DNA of 64,000 nt from Elymus sibiricus (taxonomy: Eukaryota; Streptophyta; Magnoliopsida; Poales; Poaceae): assembly GCA_039707655.1 (NCBI GenBank), contig CM077667.1:157212642-157276641 (forward strand). Direction: 5' to 3'. The translations under genes and the position numbers were made by a program. The notes beneath the pieces were generated by a model. It saw only the letters and a list, made by a program, of their open reading frames with translations. It had not been told where the DNA came from and did no database searches. Below, one piece after another: positions 58,325 to 64,000 of this stretch. The stretch's first letter is position 1; each line of letters begins with the position of its first letter.

Positions 58325-59208
58325 TGTCGGCGTTCTGGGAACGGGGGTACCCAGACCTGCCTGCCTACGGCCCAGGGCATGGCCCACTTCATTGACCAAA
58401 CGTGGCCTAGCGCAGCCCCACTCAGGACAAGGCCCTCGCGAGGGTCCAAGCCTCGCGGGGAGGAACGGCATCAAGGCTGGCAGGGGATGGACCACCTCAG
58501 GCCCCCTCTGGAGCGGCAGAGATCTCCATGCAAGGCCCGGCCTCGGGAGTCAAAGATGACGCACACAAGGACAGGCGGGCACCAAAGCGCTAGGCGGGGC
58601 AGTTTCCCCTTTGGTGCAAAGGGAGCAAGGACGTACGCAGGTTCCCAAAGCATCCCCCAAAGGTTTCCATTCCGGTGCAAGGAGACCGCAACCACCAGCT
58701 CCGCGGGACGGACGTCATCGCTGAGCCCGTCCCTGCGCCGTCGACAGCCACTTTGCAGGCGAAGACCACCTTTGGGCAGGGCGAGCACGAACCCCTGTCC
58801 CCCTTCAAAATTGGCCGTTGTGGGATCCCTTCCCGCCATTGCGATAAGGGAGGAGGACCTGGGCCGGAGCTATATATAGAGGGTAGGCTGCACCGTAGAG
58901 AGGGACCCTCAGATCCACCAACTCCACCATTCCTCAACCACCGGGCCTCAGGAGGCCCCCGAACACTGTACTTGTTCATCCACCTCACCTCCTCGAGAGG
59001 CAATCCACCCCAAAGCAGGAGTAGGGTATTACGCTTCGCAGCGGCCCAAACCTGGGTAAACTGTTGTGTTCATCGTCTTCCTCGTCATTGTGCGAGTTTA
59101 CTGCCGTGTTCATCGGGTAGCGAGCTAGGTTGGGTGAAGCTGCCGGGGACCTTCGCACACGCCCTTGTGTTCGAATCTTAAGGGTTTTGCGGAGCCCGAA
59201 ATCAGACA
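58325..59208 (+). mobile_element. 5' LTR of element E
   Basis: About 884 bp, TGTCGG to a CAGACA end. The 3' limit is set by the primer-site-like sequence at 59211 and is inferred, because the matching end of the other LTR is outside the window. Confidence 0.75.
58870..58878 (+). promoter_or_regulatory. TATA box in element E LTR
   Basis: CTATATATA after GGGCCGGAG, in a strongly GC-rich LTR. Transcription would start near 58900 and run into the gag-like ORF. Confidence 0.6.
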
Positions 59209-59210
59209 TT

Positions 59211-59229
59211 TGGCGCGCCAGGTAGGGGG
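59211..59229 (+). other. Primer-binding-site-like sequence of element E
   Basis: TGGCGCGCCAGGTAGGGGG two bases after the LTR end. This form is common in GC-rich grass Gypsy elements; the priming tRNA is not assigned here. Confidence 0.5.
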
Positions 59230-59279
59230 CGTGTCGAGGTCATCTCCGAGCTTCGTCCTTCCCAAGCTTCGCCGCTCTG

Positions 59280-60275
59280 ATGGCCAGCGCTCAGCAAGCT
59301 TCCCCTGGCCGCGACGGGCAGGCCCCTGTCAATCCCGCTGCGGCGGTCGGAGGCCCATGCCCCGGCATCGTGGTACCAAGCGGCCAGTACCAGGCCGCTA
59401 GTGTCGCCTCCGCCGTTACCGCCTCCCGCGCCGCTCAAGCGCATGGCGGGCAAGCAGCGCTCACGGCATCGTCAACGCGTTGCACCTATGTGGGGGACCT
59501 CGACGCGCACGACGCGCTACTATTGGCAAGTGAGATGCTCCGCCACCAACCAACGCACGGGGGTTTCGACGCATGGGCAGACCACATCGCGGAGCTGGTC
59601 ACCGTCGCCCAGAACGCCACCCTTTCTCACTCCTCTTCAAGACCGCAGGCGTCAGGCGCCGGGGGCTCGCATGCCGCGCCCGCCCACGGGCCCGCCGGCG
59701 GAAGGGCCCCTTCAACACCAGACGGGGCCGAGCAGGGCGCGCCGCACGCTGTGATCCTTCTCCTCCGAATCCCAGTGACCGGCTTCAGGGCGTCGCCCGG
59801 CGACAACCACCAGGCGCACGGAGGGAACAACGGGGCGCCCGGCGCGCGCACCGACATGCATCCCCATGACCCGGTGGGCCCTCAGCAGCCCGGGTTGACC
59901 AGGCGGGAGCATGCCATCCGGTGCAGCGAGCAGGCGGCGCAGGCGGCCGGACGAGCAAGCAGCAACAGTGGAGGCGCAACGGGACACCAAGGGGAGAATC
60001 TACACCAGGGGACGCGAGGGCCACCAAACGGCGGTGGCAGAGGTAAGCAACTCCGCTCTGAGGCCCGGCGCAGGAGGGTCTGCGAGCGACGTGCACGGGG
60101 TGACCTTCCCCCGCCGCCGGGAGGGCCCGCTCCCGGCGCACCGGTGGACGACTCAAGGGGCGGACCGAGCACCTACGTGGAGCCCTACGTACCATGCTAC
60201 GTCATACCACCTGGCCCGCCTGGCGGGGGGGTGGTACGGGCACCCGCCGCAGGCGCCAGCACACCCCAAGAGTAA
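59280..60275 (+). CDS. Element E gag-like ORF, 331 aa
   Basis: Open from MASAQQASPGRDGQ at 59280, 50 bp after the primer site, to a stop at 60273-60275. The N-terminal ~115 residues are Ala/Ser-rich with one plausible helix (LDAHDALLLASEMLRHQ; FDAWADHIAELVTVAQ). The rest is Gly/Pro/Ala-rich low complexity with a short basic patch (RSEARRRRVCERRARG). I see no Retrotrans_gag domain, zinc knuckle or protease motif, so this could be only the N-terminal extension that Tat-type gags carry, or a frame kept open by high GC. Position supports gag; sequence alone does not prove it. Confidence 0.45.
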   Translation: MASAQQASPGRDGQAPVNPAAAVGGPCPGIVVPSGQYQAASVASAVTASRAAQAHGGQAALTASSTRCTYVGDLDAHDALLLASEMLRHQPTHGGFDAWADHIAELVTVAQNATLSHSSSRPQASGAGGSHAAPAHGPAGGRAPSTPDGAEQGAPHAVILLLRIPVTGFRASPGDNHQAHGGNNGAPGARTDMHPHDPVGPQQPGLTRREHAIRCSEQAAQAAGRASSNSGGATGHQGENLHQGTRGPPNGGGRGKQLRSEARRRRVCERRARGDLPPPPGGPAPGAPVDDSRGGPSTYVEPYVPCYVIPPGPPGGGVVRAPAAGASTPQE

Positions 60276-61349
60276 GGAGAACCATGGGCGTCCCCCCTCG
60301 AGCCGGCCCTGGTGGCTCCCGCCAGCGGAGCACCGGGACCGGTCTGCGCAAGCAGGGGGGCGCCCTCGAGCTGCGGGGCACGGCACCGGCCGACGCCCCC
60401 GCGGGAAAGTGACGACAGGCCGAGCCCTCAGCCCTCAGGAGTGATGACCTGGGGTGAGCGGCAAGGCACAAGCAGCGCGGGCCACCCGCGGCAACTACGG
60501 CACTGATGCGGCCTCGGGAGGACGGGCCTCATGAGGCCCTCGGGACTTCGTCCGGAGGGTGCACGGATGCCTCACAAGGCAATCTTCATCGACAAAACAC
60601 CCATATGGCCGTGCCGATGCATCGTGCTCATGTTTGGGCCTCGGGAGCGCAATCCCGAGTTCGCGCGAGGAACGGTGCAATCAGGTTAGGGTCATAAGGG
60701 CGCGCAACCGGGCAGAAATGCACGGGACGGTAATTGGCGGAGTTGCGAGCCACCAGGCCGAGCGCCTGGGGCTCGCCCAGCTATCTACGGCCGTGATACT
60801 CTCACGTAATAATGAGCGGGCTGTATACGCCCGGAGCCCCCCGAGGACGCGGAGGGGTTCCTCCCACGCAATGTGGCAGCCACAGCCCAGAGCTGGCGGA
60901 GAAGTCACCACTGCCCATCAATGGCTATGCCCATGCAACGTGGATGCCCTACGCTCAGCGCTGGGGGAAGACGAAGACTAGCCTAGGTGCCGGACGCGGC
61001 ATTTGCTTGCTTCTTTTTGGTGTTCGAGTTGCTATTTTTTGGAATGAAGTCTGAGGATTTCGAGATTTAATATTTAAAAACAAAAGGGGCGGGGATTTTT
61101 CTCTCTAAGATTCTCTTTCTTTACTGAACCTGATTTCTCGCTCGCTGAACGGTGTTTCGAAAGCCCTACGTCGCCCTGAGGCACGTCAGGGCTAGCTAAC
61201 GAGGTTTTGCCGCCTCAGGGGCGCGCATCTTTCAGCTGCCGACCCTCGCTCGGGGGCTCCGACCGCAGCGTGATACCGCCGCATGGAGCCTCGGGAGGCC
61301 TCGGGGCCTCCTGGGGCAACGGCCGAAGGGATGGAATGGGGGATCGCTC
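60276..61349. other. Element E interior, no gene recognised
   Basis: GC-rich text with overlapping short frames on both strands that I take as composition effects, then a short AT-rich stretch (about 61010-61140). Confidence 0.5.
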
Positions 61350-61760
61350 GAGCGTCAAAGGGGGCTCCTGAGAAACGCGCCTCAGGAGCCTTACTGGTCA
61401 CAAAGCCACTCGCCCCTCTGATGCCGTCCTTGGTTTCCGGTCGGTATCAGAGGTGTCGGGGCCTCGCCCCATGAAGTGCGTCCTTGGTTTCCGGTCATAC
61501 CTAATGGTGGTGGGGAAATGTGCGGGACTAGGACCTGTCGACGTAGAGCGGTTTGAGCGTCAAAGGGGGCTCCTGAGCAGCGCACCTCAGGAGCCTTACC
61601 GGTCATATAGCCACTCGACCACCCTGATGTCGTCCTTGGTTTCCGGTCGGCGTCAGGGGAGTCGGGGCATGATCCCGTGGTTGCGTCCTTGGTTATCCGG
61701 TCGTACGCGGCGGTGGTCGGGAAATGCGCGGGACTGGGACCTGCAGACACAGAGTGCCGA
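61350..61760. repeat. Two ~206-bp tandem repeats with a conserved hairpin, element E
   Basis: Units start at 61350 and 61556 with GAGCGTCAAAGGGGGCTCCT. Each contains the perfect 10-bp inverted pair GGCTCCTGAG / CTCAGGAGCC with an 8-base loop (61363-61390 and 61569-61596) and two copies of a GCGTCCTTGGTTTCCGGTC-like motif. Loops differ while stems are unchanged. Function unknown. Confidence 0.75.
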
Positions 61761-62231
61761 AAGGGCCCCCAAACCGTCCCACGAACAAGGAAGGAGCAAC
61801 TCGGGAGGAGTTGCGAGCGAGGCCATAGCCACCCCATAAGCTAAGTACACTACAAAACCGAGCAAGGGCCTCCTGGCCTCATGTCGACCCAGGGGCGGAA
61901 ATAAGAGCTGCGGGTACTAACGAAAGGATGCAGGTACTACGGGCCCAGCCACGATAAGCGGCAAGGCCACCGACCAGGCGAACGGTGGCGCAAGCGGCGC
62001 CTCGGGAGGAGACACCTCGTGAGGGCTCCGACGGCCATTGTCACCAGACCGCGGCGTGATCAGCATCAAGCCCCACGCGAGGAAGCTAAGCCGCAACGTC
62101 AGCGCACAGATAGCCCAGCGGTGCAAGGGGGGAAGGTAAACGGCAAAGATAACACGCAAAAGATTAACGCCCAACGGGGCAGAGTTCTTCTTCTGGCATT
62201 ACAGGAACCGGGAAGGGGAAACAGAGGACGC
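61761..62231. other. Element E interior between repeat and antisense gene
   Basis: No gene recognised. It would form the 3' flank of the antisense gene on the minus strand. Confidence 0.4.
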
Positions 62232-63095
62232 CTAGGAGGAGAAACCGCCGTCGCCATCCGCGCCGCCGGCCGGCTCGGCGTCGGAGTCATCCTCCTCGCT
62301 GGAGGCGGGCACCTGGATGAACCGCTCCACCATGCCTTCCACGAACGGGCGAACCTCGTCCCGGAGGGGGCGCTGAAGCTCGTCGGGCACTCGCTCCACG
62401 ACGCGCCGGAGATCGAGTTGCGGAGCGAAGCGGCGCAGGTTGGAGAAGGCGACCGTCAAGGCGAGGTCCAGAAGGTCGCGCGCGTCGGACGCACTGTCCG
62501 CGTCCACCCGGGAGACGCCAGTCTCCAGCGCCTCCACCACCTTCCGGAAGAACTGAAGGTAGCCCCCGTCGCCGCGCACGTTCGGCAGCGCGGGAGCGTC
62601 CCTGACGAACCGGTTCACTGCACCGGCCGCGCGGCTGGCAATGTCCGCGAACTGTTTGGCACGCTGGGACTCCAGCAGCCTGGCGTGCGCCGCCTCGTCC
62701 TGGGCGGCCTGCACGGCGTCGGCCGCCTCCTGGACCTGGGTCTGGAGGGACGCCAGCTCTGCTTTGGCCTCCGCCTCACCCCGGAGGGCGGCTTGGAAGG
62801 CGACATCGGCGGTGGCCAGCCGGGCCCGTAGCACCTCCACCTCCTCCTGGAGCTCGCCAAGCTTGCGCTTCTTGGCCGCGGGCGCCCTGGGAGGGGAAGA
62901 GAGTCATGCTCAGAAAGCTGGGCAGAAGGACCAAAGCAGAAGGAGGCGGCGGAGCACTTACTCATCGATCAGAGCCCAGCGTCGGCGAACTTGCGCCGAC
63001 CCAGAAGACCCTCCACCGCTGCCTCCGGAGGCGAGCGAGGGAGTCGGTGGAGCCGCGCGCTTCCCCCCACCAGCGTCGCTTCCCCCGGACGCCAT
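62232..63095 (-). CDS. Antisense two-exon gene of element E, predicted 262-aa coiled-coil protein
   Basis: Exon 1 is 63095-62962 (MASGGSDAGGGKRAAPP ... RRRWALIDE); the intron 62961-62887 (75 bp) has a GTAAGT donor and a CCCCTCCCAG acceptor; exon 2 is 62886-62232. Joining keeps the frame: 789 bases, 262 residues plus stop, no internal stop. After the junction comes a basic KKRKL patch, possibly a nuclear signal, then a long Ala/Glu-rich coiled coil (ELQEEVEVLRARL; AEAKAELASLQTQVQEA), then a helical region (YLQFFRKVVEALETG; LLDLALTVAFSNLRRF) and an acidic tail. It resembles the antisense ORF proteins of Tat/Grande-type elements, whose role is unknown. The start was chosen for frame continuity and the TATA box ~105 bp upstream. 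Confidence 0.7.
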
Positions 63096-63198
63096 GCAGG
63101 GCAAGAGGATGGGAAGGAAACAGGGGATTATCGGCGGAGCAAAGGGGACAGTAAGAAGACTCGAGACTGCAATGCCCTCCCCTTGCCACAAGCAGGGC

Positions 63199-63210
63199 GG
63201 ATTTATAGGC
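63199..63210 (-). promoter_or_regulatory. TATA box of the antisense gene
   Basis: GCCTATAAATCC on the minus strand, 104 bp before the predicted ATG at 63095, leaving room for a start site near 63170 and a ~75-base 5' leader. Confidence 0.6.
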
Positions 63211-63569
63211 GTAACCGCGGCCGCCAAGCGTCGTGGGAGGGCAGGCGTCATGCGCCCCTTGGGCGCCGCAAGGTGTTTCGGTTAATGCCTTACCATTCAC
63301 ATCGCCTCCCCTGCCAACTGAAGGGTCACGTCTGCATGGCCCGAGGTGTGGAGGCCTGAGGTGGCGACAGCATTCAATAAGGAACAATGATGGCCAGCGC
63401 AGCACCCAGACGTCGTGTCAGTTTGACCAGGAGCGTTCCCAGGCGCCTCGGGGAGCGGAGGCGCCGCTGCCTGATCATCCGACGCGTGTGAAGCCTGGCC
63501 CGCAGGCAGTTGGGGCCCGCGGCGCTACGGGCCATCCTCGAGGCTTTGCCCGGAAGCCAGCCCGAGCGG

Positions 63570-63589
63570 GCCTCGGGCCCGGGGGCTAC
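63570..63589 (+). other. Polypurine tract of element E
   Basis: TCGGGCCCGGGGGCTAC directly before the 3' LTR start at 63590. Confidence 0.55.
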
Positions 63590-64000
63590 TGTCGGCGTTC
63601 TGGGAACGGGGGTACCCAGACCTGCCTGCCTGCGGCCCAGAGCATGGCCCACTTCATCGACCAAACGCGGCCTGGCGCAGCCCCACTCAGGACAAGGCCC
63701 TCACGAGGGTCCAAGCCTCGCGGGGAGGAACGGCATCAAGGCTGGCAGGGGATGGACCACCTCAGGCCCCCTCCGGAGCGGCGGAGATCTCCATGCAAGG
63801 CCCGGCCTCGGGAGTCAAAGATGACGCACACAAGGACAGGCGGGCACCAGAGCGCCAGGCGGGGCAGTTTCCCCTTTGGTGCAAAGGGAGCAAGGACGTA
63901 CGCAGGTTCCCAAAGCATTCCCCAAAGGTTTCCATTCCGGTGCAAGGAGACCGCAACCACCAGCTCCGCAGGACGGACGTCATCGCTGAGCCCGTCCCTG
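63590..64000 (+). mobile_element. 3' LTR of element E, cut by the window end
   Basis: 411 bp aligned gap-free to 58325-58735 with 12 differences by eye, all transitions. Confidence 0.9.

Larger units (their letters stand above)
58325..64000 (+). mobile_element. Element E: GC-rich, non-autonomous LTR retrotransposon with an antisense gene
   Basis: Starts TGTCGGCGTTCTGGGAACGG at 58325; the same sequence restarts at 63590 and matches to the window end without indels. The 5' LTR is followed by a primer-site-like TGGCGCGCCAGGTAGGGGG and the second LTR is preceded by a GGGCCCGGGGG-type polypurine tract. The ~4.4-kb interior has a gag-like ORF, a tandem repeat and a minus-strand two-exon gene, but no protease, reverse transcriptase or integrase. 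Antisense ORFs are known in Tat-lineage Gypsy elements such as maize Grande, so a Tat relative is likely (inference). It must rely on a partner for transposition. Confidence 0.85.

Noticed and set aside
58298..59181. 193- and 168-codon frames within the element E LTR
   Set aside because: They start in or upstream of the LTR and overlap the core promoter; LTR composition explains them.
59627..60471. Several minus-strand frames opposite the gag-like ORF of element E
   Set aside because: High GC keeps many frames open; none has a start context, TATA box or splice structure like the gene at 62232-63095.
62019..62831. 270-codon plus-strand frame opposite exon 2 of the antisense gene
   Set aside because: Mirror frame of a GC-rich coding exon. 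The minus-strand reading has splice sites, a TATA box and a coherent coiled coil; the plus-strand one has none.
1..64000. CRISPR arrays, tRNA or rRNA genes, phage or bacterial defence systems
   Set aside because: No regularly spaced short repeats with unique spacers, no tRNA- or rRNA-like sequence, and all recognisable proteins are plant transposon proteins.

Overview
The window is nuclear intergenic DNA of a grass of the wheat tribe (Triticeae: wheat, Aegilops, barley or rye). The organism call rests on BARE-1/Angela/WIS-type Copia LTRs (ends TGTTGGAAATATGCCC...CCCCAACA), a CACTA family with TTTGCCGTC-rich ends, an Athila-like Gypsy element, a Tourist-type MITE and a plant LINE. I see no host gene, tRNA, rRNA, CRISPR array or bacterial-style operon. 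Everything I can name is transposable-element DNA, most of it decayed.

Layout. 1-3155: 5' end of a minus-strand Copia element (gag start, leader, 5' LTR) whose remainder lies left of the window. 3156-4847: non-coding DNA that starts with a degenerate tandem repeat. 4857-6075: a Mutator-like element with ~170-bp inverted ends, a 9-bp target duplication and a GC-rich, internally duplicated cargo. 6085-6955: unassigned sequence, interrupted at 6955 and resuming at 24884. 6956-24878: Copia-A (minus strand, 5-bp duplication GCGGG, both LTRs 1785 bp), split in its integrase by CACTA-1 (10724-19992, duplication TAT). 24884-25978: GC-rich remnant. 25979-27938: two ~1-kb copies of an AT-rich module. 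27939-30573: a plus-strand LINE (ORF1 tail, endonuclease, reverse transcriptase) with a Tourist MITE inside.

30574-58324: Copia-B (plus strand), inserted in the LINE reverse transcriptase. It is itself split by CACTA-2 (36387-45683, duplication GTT) and, 16 bp further on, by an Athila-like Gypsy element on the minus strand (45700-55903, duplication TGTAA/TGCAA). Its 3' LTR is cut at 58324 by a fifth LTR element, called E here (58325 to beyond 64000). E has no recognisable pol. It carries a gag-like ORF and, on the opposite strand, a complete-looking two-exon gene with its own TATA box.

Relative order of insertion from the nesting: LINE first, then Copia-B, then CACTA-2, Gypsy and E inside it; Copia-A before CACTA-1. 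The two CACTA copies are near-identical full-length members of one family inserted independently. Each has a TNP2-type transposase gene and a second, eight-exon gene of the plant Transposase_24 type. Both genes are broken in both copies, mostly by different mutations. The least explained features are the antisense gene of E, the conserved 216-bp foldback upstream of the CACTA transposase gene, and the cargo of the Mutator-like element.
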